From an uncultured Bacteroidales bacterium (GTDB lineage: Bacteria; Bacteroidota; Bacteroidia; Bacteroidales; Muribaculaceae), in assembly GCA_900544535.1 (NCBI GenBank), contig UQVH01000033.1, positions 1-17,706 on the forward strand: DNA of 17,706 bases. Direction: 5' to 3'. The notes under the pieces were generated by a model, which worked only from the letters and a program-made list of their open reading frames with translations, had not been told where the DNA came from and did not search any database. Shown here piece after piece: positions 1 through 7,566 of this stretch. The position numbers and the translations under genes were made by a program. How positions within the stretch are numbered: the first letter of the stretch is position 1; each line of letters opens with the position of its first letter.

Positions 1-35
1 ACAAGGGCCGTCAGTAGTAGAAACAGCTTTTTCAT
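1..35 (-). CDS. Start of a secreted or outer-membrane protein gene (partial, runs off the left edge)
   Basis: Reading leftward from an ATG at 35-33, the frame gives MKKLFLLLTAL and then leaves the window. A start Met, two Lys and a run of Leu is a typical beginning of a signal peptide, so the product is probably exported (lipoprotein, SusC-like or other surface protein), but the function cannot be told. The same 11 residues begin the gene at the right edge, inside the shared inverted repeat. The possible -7 box in front of this copy is TAATTTCG (complement 55-62), one base off the Bacteroidota consensus TAnnTTTG. No -33 TTTG is seen at the expected distance. Confidence 0.6.
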   Translation of the reverse strand, partial: MKKLFLLLTAL

Positions 36-55
36 ACCTAATAGTTAAGTAATAC
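1..55. repeat. Left copy of a 55-bp terminal inverted repeat
   Basis: Bases 1-55 are the exact reverse complement of 17652-17706; identity stops at base 56 (G here, A in the other copy read in the same direction). The repeat carries a short leader and the first 35 bases of a gene reading out of the window. A perfect match of exactly 55 bases ending at both window edges equals a common assembly k-mer length, so the real repeat probably extends outward and this is only its inner edge. That last step is inference. Confidence 0.97.
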
Positions 56-713
56 GAAATTAGTTAAAGTATAAAATGATGATATTTTAATGTAAATGTG
101 TTGCCGAAAAGTGAATTTTCAGGCAATGAAGTCGCTCAGAGGAAGAGAGCATTGAGCGGGGAGCACAACGGAATGTTCGTAAAAATATGTTTTAATTATG
201 ATGTCGAAGCACCATTATTGGAAACATGAGTTTATTTAGCATAAAGAATAGTATAGATGAATGTCGGTGAGGCTACCAAGCCGGCCGTTTAATGAAACAG
301 CTTATATATTAAACAAATTTTTGCTTAAATGTTTCATTTCGCTTGCAAAAATAATCTTTTCTTGCGAAAATGTTAATGATTCCTATGTGAAAATTTGTTA
401 ATACGCAAATATTCCCAAATCGAATCTGTAATGAAACGGTATGCAAAAATAAAAAACTGAAAGGGTATAGGGGCGATTGAAGCGGATTTTTTACATATAA
501 TTCTTAAATAGGTTCCGGCAGATATTGCATGAGGTAAAATCATTTTTAACATTTGATTGCATGATTGCAGTGAATGGTCAGTTCCCATTATATATAATAA
601 GGTGTAAAAGTGACGGATTGTCTTATTTCAAATGTAATTTTGGTGAATTTATAATCTAAAGGAGGTATTTGATAATATTTTATTGATTTTTCTGAAAATT
701 TTCTTGCATTTTA
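56..713. other. Long AT-rich non-coding stretch
   Basis: About 650 bases between the left-edge gene and the trp promoter hold no convincing gene. The base composition is clearly more AT-rich than the coding DNA to the right. A 71-codon frame on the minus strand (373-588) has no recognisable motif and is probably chance. Minor structure: AATGAAAC at 291-298 is matched by GTTTCATT at 331-338, and GTTTAAT at 287-293 by ATTAAAC at 308-314; these overlap, so only one could fold at a time. Isolated -7-like boxes occur (346-353 and 444-451 on minus, 635-642 on plus), but none has a -33 partner. It may be the upstream region of the left-edge gene or a decayed locus. Confidence 0.6.
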
Positions 714-745
714 TTTGGCGGTTTCAAATAAGTGCCGTAAATTTG
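714..745 (+). promoter_or_regulatory. Bacteroidota-type promoter of the trp operon
   Basis: TTTG at 714-717, a 20-base spacer and TAAATTTG at 738-745 match the Bacteroidota sigma-ABfr consensus (-33 TTTG, 19-21 bases, -7 TAnnTTTG) exactly. Transcription would begin near base 750, about 45 bases before the leader peptide start and about 250 bases before trpB, which leaves room for the attenuator. The start point is inferred, not measured. Confidence 0.85.
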
Positions 746-795
746 TCGCGTTGACGCAATCAAGCATCATCAGCCACAATTCAAAAAAGAGAACT

Positions 796-864
796 ATGAT
801 TGGTTTATCAAACAACAGCAACTTTTATTGGTGGCGCATCGGCGGGTTCTGTCGATGGCGATGA
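796..864 (+). CDS. trpL: trp leader peptide (attenuation sensor)
   Basis: A 22-codon frame starts at ATG 796 and stops at TGA 862. It reads MIGLSNNSNFYWW, then RIGGFCRWR. Trp codons lie at 829-831, 832-834 and 856-858: three Trp in 22 residues, two adjacent, which is far above chance. The frame sits between a consensus promoter and a strong intrinsic terminator (906-950) ahead of the trp genes. This is the classical design of ribosome-mediated attenuation, in which ribosome stalling at Trp codons when charged tRNA-Trp is scarce changes the fold of the leader RNA and lets polymerase read into trpB. The peptide itself probably has no other role. A longer frame from 828 that joins trpB in phase overlaps it in another frame and is very unlikely to be used. 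Confidence 0.87.
   Translation: MIGLSNNSNFYWWRIGGFCRWR
837..857 (+). promoter_or_regulatory. Leader hairpin 1:2 inside the trp leader-peptide frame
   Basis: CATCGGC (837-843) pairs with GTCGATG (851-857), giving seven pairs with one G-U and a loop of seven bases. The 5' arm lies just after the tandem Trp codons, so a ribosome stalled at 829-834 would cover it and free the 3' arm. The 3' arm (CTGTCGAT, 849-856) is identical to part of the 5' arm of the terminator (916-923), as expected for segments that exchange partners in an attenuator. A second small hairpin, GTCCGC/GCGGAC (874-879 with 886-891), follows. Confidence 0.6.
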
Positions 865-905
865 TTTGCGTCTGTCCGCGTGATTGCGGACTCGAAAAAG
901 GAGGT

Positions 906-950
906 ACACAAACGGCTGTCGATAGAGAATCGGCAGCCGTTTGTGTTTTT
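906..950 (+). terminator. Intrinsic terminator of the trp attenuator
   Basis: Bases 906-922 pair with 930-946 in a 17-pair stem (one G-U) with a loop of seven bases. The 3' arm ends in a run of T (946-950) followed by ATATATTT. This is a strong Rho-independent terminator placed between the trp promoter and the first structural gene, about 50 bases before trpB, so it should prevent expression unless a competing fold forms. A possible competitor is 865-871 with 906-912 (six pairs, one C-A mismatch). Another is 849-856 with 929-936 (eight pairs, one G-U). Confidence 0.93.
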
Positions 951-998
951 ATATATTTCCACTCGCTGAATCAGCAATTCCAATTATCAGATATTACA

Positions 999-2195
999 AT
1001 GAGCACTTACAAGTCTCTTCTTCCCGTTGACGAGGAAGGTTATTACGGCCGTTTCGGCGGCGCATACGTCCCGGAAATTCTCCACAGGAATGTTGAAAAC
1101 CTGCGCAAGGCATTTTACCGTTACGCCGGCGACGATGATTTTCAGAAAGAGTTCGACACACTGATGCGCGACTACGTAGGCCGTCCCTCACCGCTCTATC
1201 GCGCGGACCGCCTGAGCGAACGCTACGGCTCTAACATCTATCTCAAACGTGAGGATCTGAACCATACCGGCGCCCACAAAATCAACAATGCCATCGGATC
1301 TGCTCTTTTGGCCAGGAGGATGGGAAAGCGGCGGATCATAGCCGAGACCGGAGCGGGGCAGCATGGAGTGGCCACGGCAACGGTCTGTGCGCTGATGGGA
1401 CTCGAATGTGTGGTCTATATGGGCGCGACCGACGTAGCCCGTCAGCAGCCGAATGTCGAGCGCATGAAGATGCTGGGTGCCACGGTGGTGCCGGTCATGT
1501 CGGGCAACCGTACGCTGAAAGATGCTACCAACGAAGCCATACGCGACTGGTGTTGTAATCCTGAAAGCTTCTACATAATCGGGAGCACCGTCGGGCCACA
1601 TCCTTATCCTGAGATGGTCGCACATTTCCAGTCGGTCATCAGCAAGGAGATCCGGTCGCAGCTCAAAAGCCATATCGGACGCGAGACACCGGACTGCGTG
1701 ATCGCCTGCGTCGGCGGAGGTAGCAATGCCGCCGGAGCTTTCTACCATTTCATAGAAGACGAGTCCGTAAGGCTGATCGCCGCAGAAGCCGCCGGACTCG
1801 GAGTGGACAGCGGGAAGACGGCCGCCACAATACATGCCGGAACTGAAGGGATCATCCACGGCGCACGCACACTCGTGATGCAGTCGGCCGACGGTCAGAT
1901 AGAGGAGCCATACAGTATTTCGGCCGGTCTGGACTATCCGGGCATCGGTCCGCTCCACGCATTTCTCGCCCGGTCAGGAAGAGCGGAAGTGCTTGCGATC
2001 ACTGACCGCGAGGCGTTGGATGCAGCCATGACAACAACAAGACTGGAAGGGATCATCCCTGCGTTGGAAAGCGCTCATGCGCTTGCGGTGCTTGAGCGCA
2101 TGAAGTTCGGACGCGATGAAACGATAGTGGTCAATGTTTCGGGTCGCGGCGACAAAGACATGCACACTTATCTGTCCGCACTCGGCGACAAATGA
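999..2195 (+). CDS. trpB: Tryptophan synthase beta subunit
   Basis: The enzyme joins indole and L-serine to make tryptophan with pyridoxal phosphate (PLP), in an alpha2-beta2 complex with TrpA. The start at 999 gives 398 residues, the usual length for a TrpB1-type subunit, and begins MSTYKSLLPVDEEGYYGRFG. The open frame continues upstream to 828, but that part crosses the leader peptide and terminator. Visible motifs: the PLP-lysine segment HTGAHKINNA with Lys94, ETGAGQHG at 116-123 with the catalytic Glu116, and the phosphate-binding loop GGGSNA at 239-244. It comes first in the operon, well separated from trpA at the far end, an order known from Bacteroidota. The gap to trpE is 47 bases. 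It is controlled by the upstream attenuator. Confidence 0.97.
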   Translation: MSTYKSLLPVDEEGYYGRFGGAYVPEILHRNVENLRKAFYRYAGDDDFQKEFDTLMRDYVGRPSPLYRADRLSERYGSNIYLKREDLNHTGAHKINNAIGSALLARRMGKRRIIAETGAGQHGVATATVCALMGLECVVYMGATDVARQQPNVERMKMLGATVVPVMSGNRTLKDATNEAIRDWCCNPESFYIIGSTVGPHPYPEMVAHFQSVISKEIRSQLKSHIGRETPDCVIACVGGGSNAAGAFYHFIEDESVRLIAAEAAGLGVDSGKTAATIHAGTEGIIHGARTLVMQSADGQIEEPYSISAGLDYPGIGPLHAFLARSGRAEVLAITDREALDAAMTTTRLEGIIPALESAHALAVLERMKFGRDETIVVNVSGRGDKDMHTYLSALGDK

Positions 2196-2242
2196 AAGAG
2201 AATAGAAGTTACACCTTAGAAATAATATTATAATATCGAACG

Positions 2243-3652
2243 ATGAGAAAAATAAGACAATATACACGTACAATTCCAGCCGATCTTGAAACTCCGGTCG
2301 GAATCTATCTGAAAATCCGTGACCTCTATCCGCAGTCGGCACTTTTGGAAAGTTCCGACTATCATGCCTCCCAGAATGCCGTCTCGTTTATCGGGGTAGA
2401 GCCGATCGGCAGTTTCAAAGTCGAAAACGAGCAGGTGGTCATGAACTATCCCGACGGCGAAACGATCAGGAAGAATATAGCCGGAGGCAATGCCGATGTG
2501 ATCGACGAGCTGCGGGGCTATATCGAGAGTTTTGAAATAGAGCGCGAAGATGGAAAGCAACTTCCCAACGGACTTTTGGGATACACTGCATATGACGCCG
2601 TGCGCTATTTCGAGTCTGTCGGGATCAGTGGCCGTCAACAGCGGTTTGCCGACGTACCCGACATGTATTACGTCCTCTACCGCTATCTGATCCAGGTCGA
2701 TCATTACAAAAACGAGATGACTATCGTTGAAAACCGGCCGGAAGGATCAGCCGCCGGAACAGACGAGCTGATCGCCGTACTCCACAACAACAATATGGCT
2801 CAATATCCCTTCAAGGCGGCTGACGATCTGGAGTCGAGCATGAGCGACGGCGATTTCATCGAGGCGGTAAGGAAATGCACAGGCCACTCACTGCGGGGCG
2901 ACGTGTTTCAGATCGTGCCGTCACGGCGCTTTTCGAGAGGTTTCAGTGGCGACGAGTTCAACGTCTACCGTGCGTTGAGGTGCATCAATCCGTCGCCCTA
3001 TCTGTTTTATTTCGACTTCGGCAACTTCAAGGTGTTCGGCTCGTCGCCCGAAACGCATCTGCGCATCAGTGGGCGGACGGCGTACATAGACCCGATCGCC
3101 GGGACATTCCGCCGCACCGGCGACGAGGAGAAAGACCGCCGTCTCGCCGACGAACTTTTAGCGGACGAGAAGGAAAATGCCGAGCACATCATGCTCGTGG
3201 ATCTTGCCCGCAACGATCTCAGCCGCAGCGGAGGCCGGGTGTCGATAGAATTTCTGAAACAGATACAATATTATTCACACGTTATCCATATGGTCTCGCG
3301 TGTCAAAGCCGAGTTGCCGGAAGGAGCCGACCACTACCGCCTCTTTGCCGACACATTTCCGGCCGGAACGCTCAGCGGCGCGCCCAAAGTCCGCGCCATG
3401 CAGATCATCGACGCCGTCGAGCCGCACAGCCGACTGCTCTACGGCGGATGCATCGGTTATCTCGGCTTCAACGGTGACATAAACCAGGCCATCACCATCC
3501 GCAGTTTCCTCAGTCACGGAGGGCGCCTGTATTCGCAGGCCGGCGCCGGGATCGTGGCCCGCTCCAAAGCTGAAAGCGAACTCCAGGAGACCCGCAACAA
3601 GCTCGGTGCGCTGAGCAAAGCCATAACCTATGCCGAAGAATTCGGCAAATGA
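2243..3652 (+). CDS. trpE: Anthranilate synthase component I
   Basis: TrpE converts chorismate to anthranilate using ammonia supplied by TrpG; it is the first committed step to tryptophan. The 469-residue protein has the N-terminal tryptophan-binding region with LLES at 34-37 and NPSPY at 249-253, the elements that mediate feedback inhibition by tryptophan. The chorismate-binding domain follows: FQIVPSRRF (222-230), PIAGTFRRT (284-292), DEKENAEHIMLVDLARND (308-325), FPAGTLSGAPK (372-382) and GCIGYLGFNG (402-411). All expected catalytic segments are present, so it should be active and feedback-sensitive. The DVFQIVPS motif and the neighbouring trpG favour anthranilate synthase over the para-aminobenzoate enzyme PabB. 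Confidence 0.96.
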   Translation: MRKIRQYTRTIPADLETPVGIYLKIRDLYPQSALLESSDYHASQNAVSFIGVEPIGSFKVENEQVVMNYPDGETIRKNIAGGNADVIDELRGYIESFEIEREDGKQLPNGLLGYTAYDAVRYFESVGISGRQQRFADVPDMYYVLYRYLIQVDHYKNEMTIVENRPEGSAAGTDELIAVLHNNNMAQYPFKAADDLESSMSDGDFIEAVRKCTGHSLRGDVFQIVPSRRFSRGFSGDEFNVYRALRCINPSPYLFYFDFGNFKVFGSSPETHLRISGRTAYIDPIAGTFRRTGDEEKDRRLADELLADEKENAEHIMLVDLARNDLSRSGGRVSIEFLKQIQYYSHVIHMVSRVKAELPEGADHYRLFADTFPAGTLSGAPKVRAMQIIDAVEPHSRLLYGGCIGYLGFNGDINQAITIRSFLSHGGRLYSQAGAGIVARSKAESELQETRNKLGALSKAITYAEEFGK

Positions 3653-3677
3653 TCAACCCGAAAAACATCCGACGGAT

Positions 3678-4241
3678 ATGAAACTATTACTCTTTGACAA
3701 CTACGACTCCTTTACCTATAATATTGCTCATGTCATGCGTGGACTTGGTGTGGAGCCTGACGTGAGACGCAACGACCGCATCACGCTTGATGAAATCGCC
3801 GCCTATGACAAGATCATCATCTCTCCCGGTCCGGGCATCCCCTCGGAAGCGGGGCTGCTCACTGCAATGCTTGAACGATATGCCACGGGAAAGCCGATCC
3901 TCGGCGTCTGTCTGGGGCATCAGGCCATCGGCGAACGATTCGGCGCCCGGCTGCGTAACCTCTCGACCGTATATCACGGAGTCCAGACTCCCGCGCGGCT
4001 CGTTTGTGACGACTATATTTTTGCCGGCGTTCCGGCCGAATTCGATGCCGGCCGCTATCACTCGTGGGTGGTCGACCGCGAAAGCCTGCCGCAGGAGCTT
4101 GAAATAACCGCCGTGAGCGACGACGGCGAAATCATGGCGATGCGCCACAAGGTTTATGACATACGCGGGGTGCAGTTTCACCCTGAGTCGATACTGACAC
4201 CCTACGGGATTACTATTCTTGAAAACTGGCTGACCCACTGA
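3678..4241 (+). CDS. trpG: Anthranilate synthase component II, glutamine amidotransferase
   Basis: This subunit releases ammonia from glutamine and passes it to TrpE. The start at 3678 gives 187 residues beginning MKLLLFDNYDSFTYN, the standard beginning of the family. The open frame reaches back to 3630, overlapping the end of trpE, but the added 16 residues do not look like family sequence. It is a class I glutamine amidotransferase with the triad Cys78 (in LGVCLGHQ), His168 and Glu170 (in FHPES), plus the oxyanion segment SPGPGIPSEAG (49-59). It begins 25 bases after trpE. A shared role in folate synthesis (as PabA) is possible, because no second copy can be seen in this window. Confidence 0.95.
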   Translation: MKLLLFDNYDSFTYNIAHVMRGLGVEPDVRRNDRITLDEIAAYDKIIISPGPGIPSEAGLLTAMLERYATGKPILGVCLGHQAIGERFGARLRNLSTVYHGVQTPARLVCDDYIFAGVPAEFDAGRYHSWVVDRESLPQELEITAVSDDGEIMAMRHKVYDIRGVQFHPESILTPYGITILENWLTH

Positions 4242-4264
4242 CCCTCCAAAAACAGAAAAGGAAT

Positions 4265-5260
4265 ATGAAAAATCTTCTATATAAAATGTTCGAGCACAAA
4301 AACCTCAGTCACGAAGAGGCCCGCGAGGTGTTGCTCAATATAGCCGACGGACGTTACAACGACGCGCAGTTAGCTGCTTTCATGACTGTCTTCCTGATGA
4401 GAAGCATCACCCTTGACGAACTGACCGGCTTCCGCGACGCTCTGCTCGAACGCCGCCGTCCGGTGGACCTCGGAGGGGTGAAGGCGATCGACATTGTCGG
4501 TACAGGGGGCGACGGAAAGAACACTTTCAATATCTCGACCGCGACGTGCTTTGTCGTGGCCGGAACCGGACGCAAGGTGGTCAAACACGGCAACTACGGC
4601 GCCAGCTCCGTGTCGGGTGCCAGCAATGTGCTTGAACGTCACGGCGTCCGCTTCACTGACGATCAGGACCGTCTGCGCCGTTCGCTTGACGAGTGTGGCG
4701 TAAGTTATCTGCACGCACCGTTTTTCAGTCCGGCGCTAAAAAGTGTGGCGCCGGTCAGAAAGGCACTTGCCGTGCGCAACTTCTTCAACATGCTCGGTCC
4801 GCTTGTCAACCCCACGCTGCCGGAATATCAGCTGCTCGGCGTCTACAACCTGAAACTGATGCGTCTCTACAACTACATAGCCCAGAATGCCGGTGTGAAC
4901 TGCACCATAGTCCACTCGCTCGACGGCTATGACGAGATTTCGCTGACATCGCCGTTCAAAGTAGTGTCGGCGGAGGGCGAGAAGGTGATCACTCCTGAAT
5001 CGCTCGGTTTCAGACGCGCTGCTGAAAAAGATCTCTGGGGCGGCGAGACGGTCGATGACGCGGCAAAGATTTTCGATGCCGTACTTGCGGGGACGGCAAC
5101 GGAAGCGCAGGAAAACTGTGTGGTCGCAAACGCAGCCTTCGCCATCCGGACATTGGAGCCTGCGACTGATCTGCCGACGGCAATGGCAGAGGCCTGCGAA
5201 AGCATCCGTTCGGGCAAGGCTGCCCGGACTTTCCGAAAATTCGTTGAGATAAACAGCTGA
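4265..5260 (+). CDS. trpD: Anthranilate phosphoribosyltransferase
   Basis: TrpD transfers the phosphoribosyl group of PRPP to anthranilate. The protein has 331 residues, normal for a stand-alone TrpD not fused to TrpG. An N-terminal helical domain contains RYNDAQLAAFM near 30-40. The PRPP-binding loop GTGGDGKNTFNIST lies at 79-92, KHGN at 107-110, and the anthranilate-binding region RNFFNMLGPLVNP further on. It follows trpG by 23 bases and precedes trpC by 11 bases, so co-transcription is near certain. All family hallmarks are present and nothing looks damaged. Confidence 0.96.
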   Translation: MKNLLYKMFEHKNLSHEEAREVLLNIADGRYNDAQLAAFMTVFLMRSITLDELTGFRDALLERRRPVDLGGVKAIDIVGTGGDGKNTFNISTATCFVVAGTGRKVVKHGNYGASSVSGASNVLERHGVRFTDDQDRLRRSLDECGVSYLHAPFFSPALKSVAPVRKALAVRNFFNMLGPLVNPTLPEYQLLGVYNLKLMRLYNYIAQNAGVNCTIVHSLDGYDEISLTSPFKVVSAEGEKVITPESLGFRRAAEKDLWGGETVDDAAKIFDAVLAGTATEAQENCVVANAAFAIRTLEPATDLPTAMAEACESIRSGKAARTFRKFVEINS

Positions 5261-5271
5261 AAGGAACAATC

Positions 5272-6045
5272 ATGGCAGATATTTTAGACCTTATCACTGC
5301 AAACAAGCGGCGCGAAACAGAGGCGATGGCCGCTTTGGGCGGCGACATGCCGTCCGCAGCCCCGGTCCGTCCGACAGTTTCGATGAAAAAGGCTCTGACC
5401 GACAGTCCGACAGGGATCATCGCCGAATTCAAACGGCGTTCTCCGTCGAAAGGCGAGATCCATCCTCTGGCGCTTGTCAATGAGATAGTTCCGGGCTACG
5501 AAGCCGCAGGAGCCGCCGCATGTTCAATGCTGACTGACACAGTATATTTCGGTGGAGCGCTGACTGATCTTGCCGTGGCCCGCGGATGCGTCGGGTTGCC
5601 GCTGTTGAGGAAGGATTTCATCGTTTCCCGCCGGCAGATAGCAGAGGCGCGGATCTATGGCGCGGACGCGATATTACTGATCGCAGCCGCACTCACACGC
5701 CGGGAGATTGATGATTACACCCGCTATGCCCACGGCCTTGATCTGGAGGTGCTTTTCGAGATCCACAATGCGGCTGAATTGGAGAAATATTGCCCGGAGG
5801 TGGATATGGTCGGGGTCAACAACCGCGATCTGCGTACTTTTGCCACCGATCCACGACTGTCGGCCACAGTAGCCCGCGAATTGCCTGAAAATGTTGTCAA
5901 AGTCGCCGAAAGCGGCATCACATCGCTCTCGGAAGTACGCCGTTTGCGCGATGTCGGATTCAGCGGTTTCCTTATCGGCGAGCGGTTCATGCGTGAGGCC
6001 GATCCCGGAAAGGCGCTGCGCGAATTTCTACACTCCAATCCTTAA
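5272..6045 (+). CDS. trpC: Indole-3-glycerol-phosphate synthase
   Basis: TrpC closes and decarboxylates the anilino-ribulose phosphate intermediate to indole-3-glycerol phosphate. The 257-residue sequence is a stand-alone (beta/alpha)8 barrel, not fused to TrpF as in enteric bacteria. Active-site segments seen in order: AEFKRRSPSKG (51-61) with Glu52 and Lys54, LLRKDFIV (111-118) with Lys114, LFEIH with Glu163, GVNNRDL (181-187), and VAESGI (211-216) with Ser214. It starts 11 bases after trpD and is followed by trpF after 20 bases. Confidence 0.96.
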   Translation: MADILDLITANKRRETEAMAALGGDMPSAAPVRPTVSMKKALTDSPTGIIAEFKRRSPSKGEIHPLALVNEIVPGYEAAGAAACSMLTDTVYFGGALTDLAVARGCVGLPLLRKDFIVSRRQIAEARIYGADAILLIAAALTRREIDDYTRYAHGLDLEVLFEIHNAAELEKYCPEVDMVGVNNRDLRTFATDPRLSATVARELPENVVKVAESGITSLSEVRRLRDVGFSGFLIGERFMREADPGKALREFLHSNP

Positions 6046-6065
6046 CCTCTAAGCATTTGTGAGTC

Positions 6066-6689
6066 ATGGAAATCAAAATCTGCGGAATGGCTTCGGAGAT
6101 AAATATCCGAGAAACAGCGGCCTGTAAGCCCGACTATTTTGGCCTGATCTTTCACTCACCTTCGCCGCGCAACGCTATCTGTCTCGCACCTGAGTCCGTC
6201 ATCACCTGCCGTCCGCGCAGAGGTTTCGTAGGAGTGTTTGTCAACAAAGATGAGGACGAGATCGTCGATTATATCCGCCGTTACCGTCTTTCCGCCGCCC
6301 AGCTGCACGGCGACGAGAGTCCCGAACTTTGCCGGCGCCTGAAAGAACGTGGTTTCCGGATATGGAAGGCGATAGGGATAGATACTCCTCAGGATTTCAG
6401 CGAGACGGAAAGATATGCTGGTTGCGTGGACCGCTTTGTCTTCGACCGCAAAAGCCCTTTGTGTGGAGGTTCGGGGCTGAAATTCGACTGGCGGATGCTG
6501 CGCCATTACACTACCGGGGTGGATTTCATGCTCGGCGGAGGAATCGGGCCCGATGATGCCGACGATATTCTCGCCATAGACCATCCGAACCTTGCCGGAA
6601 TTGATCTCAACAGCTGTTTTGAAGTCATCCCCGGCGTGAAAAATTCAAAATTACTTGAGTCATTCATTCAAAAAATCAGAACAAAATGA
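6066..6689 (+). CDS. trpF: Phosphoribosylanthranilate isomerase
   Basis: TrpF performs the Amadori rearrangement of phosphoribosylanthranilate, the step between TrpD and TrpC. The 207-residue barrel begins MEIKICGM with the catalytic Cys6. QLHGDE is at 79-84, the catalytic Asp is probably Asp127 in VFDRKS, and the phosphate-binding segments are GGSG (134-137) and GGGIGPDD (157-164). The final motif GIDLNSCFEVIPGVKN corresponds to the family's GVDLSSGVE-x-PGxKD, slightly divergent. Its stop codon overlaps the trpA start (ATGA at 6686-6689), suggesting translational coupling. Confidence 0.95.
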   Translation: MEIKICGMASEINIRETAACKPDYFGLIFHSPSPRNAICLAPESVITCRPRRGFVGVFVNKDEDEIVDYIRRYRLSAAQLHGDESPELCRRLKERGFRIWKAIGIDTPQDFSETERYAGCVDRFVFDRKSPLCGGSGLKFDWRMLRHYTTGVDFMLGGGIGPDDADDILAIDHPNLAGIDLNSCFEVIPGVKNSKLLESFIQKIRTK

Positions 6690-7474
6690 ACCGCATAGAC
6701 AGACTTTTCGCAGCGAAAAACAAAGATATACTTTCAGTTTACTTCACCGGCGGCTATCCGCAGGTCGATTCAACAGCCGAAATCATCCGGGCGCTGGCCT
6801 CGCGTGGAGTGGACATGATCGAGGTCGGAGTCCCGTTTTCCGATCCTATGGCCGACGGGCCTGTGATACAGGAAAGTTCAACCGTGGCCCTGCGCAACGG
6901 TATGACCCTCGCCCGTCTGCTCGACCAGGTCGCAGAGGCGCGGCGTGACGTGCCTGACATACCGTTGGTGCTTATGGGCTATCTTAACCCGATGATGCAA
7001 TACGGCATCGAACGTCTTTTTGCCCGCTGTAAGGAAGTGGGGATCGACGCGCTGATCATCCCTGATCTGCCGTTCGGCGAATATATGCGCGATTTCCGCG
7101 ACCTTTGCCGCAAATATGACCTGCAGATGATCATGCTGATCACTCCGGAGACGAGCGACGAGCGCATCCGCCTGATCGACACCAACTGTGACGGTTTCAT
7201 CTACATGGTGTCGGCTGCGGCCACTACCGGTACACGCGACAGTTTCGGCCCCTCACAGCTCGACTATTTCAGACGCATTGCTGCTCTCGGCCTCAGCCAT
7301 CCGCGCCTCATCGGCTTCGGAATTTCAAATCCGACGACACTGAACCAGGCTTCCGAATATTCTTCGGGCGCCATCATCGGCTCGCTCTTTATCAAATGTC
7401 TCGCCTCCGAACCGACCCCCGCCGCCGCAGTCGACAGACTACTAAATACGATCGGGAAGACCTGCGACCGCTAA
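6686..7474 (+). CDS. trpA: Tryptophan synthase alpha subunit
   Basis: TrpA splits indole-3-glycerol phosphate into indole and glyceraldehyde phosphate and channels the indole to TrpB. The 262-residue barrel has the catalytic pair Glu46 (in IEVGVPFSDP) and Asp57 (in MADGP), corresponding to Glu49 and Asp60 of the enteric enzyme, and a loop YMVSAAATTGTRDSF in the position of the mobile loop 6. It overlaps trpF by four bases and is the last gene of the operon, although its partner trpB is first, so matched subunit levels must come from co-transcription over about 6.5 kb. Confidence 0.95.
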   Translation: MNRIDRLFAAKNKDILSVYFTGGYPQVDSTAEIIRALASRGVDMIEVGVPFSDPMADGPVIQESSTVALRNGMTLARLLDQVAEARRDVPDIPLVLMGYLNPMMQYGIERLFARCKEVGIDALIIPDLPFGEYMRDFRDLCRKYDLQMIMLITPETSDERIRLIDTNCDGFIYMVSAAATTGTRDSFGPSQLDYFRRIAALGLSHPRLIGFGISNPTTLNQASEYSSGAIIGSLFIKCLASEPTPAAAVDRLLNTIGKTCDR

Positions 7475-7518
7475 ACTGCCGGGCCAATCTCACCTATAAT
7501 TTAACGGTAATCAATTTT

Positions 7519-7565
7519 TGCCCGTGGCACTGTCGTACTACAATGATGTCACGGGCACATTGTAG
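7519..7565. repeat. Two interleaved inverted repeats between trpA and queF
   Basis: TGCCCGTG (7519-7526) is perfectly matched by CACGGGCA (7550-7557), and CTACAATG (7538-7545) by CATTGTAG (7558-7565). The pairs interleave, and the two downstream arms abut with no base between them, so an RNA could hardly form both stems at once; they would be alternative hairpins. Possible roles are the 3' end of the trp transcript or a protein-binding site just upstream of the queF promoter, whose -33 element starts at 7567. No strong T-run follows, so a classical terminator is not clear. Confidence 0.55.
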
Positions 7566-7566
7566 G

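Noticed and set aside
373..588. A 71-codon frame on the minus strand
   Set aside because: It has no recognisable motif, lies in AT-rich DNA and has no matching promoter; probably chance.
828..998. A 57-codon N-terminal extension of TrpB in the same open frame
   Set aside because: It overlaps the leader peptide in another frame and runs through the terminator stem; the added residues do not resemble TrpB, and the start at 999 gives the normal length.
3007..3517. Frames on the minus strand and in other phases inside trpE and other genes
   Set aside because: They lie wholly within well-supported genes with complete family motifs and are shadows of high-GC coding sequence.
7519..7565. An H-type pseudoknot formed by the two interleaved repeats
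   Set aside because: There are no bases between the two 3' arms to cross an 8-bp stem, so both stems are unlikely to form together.
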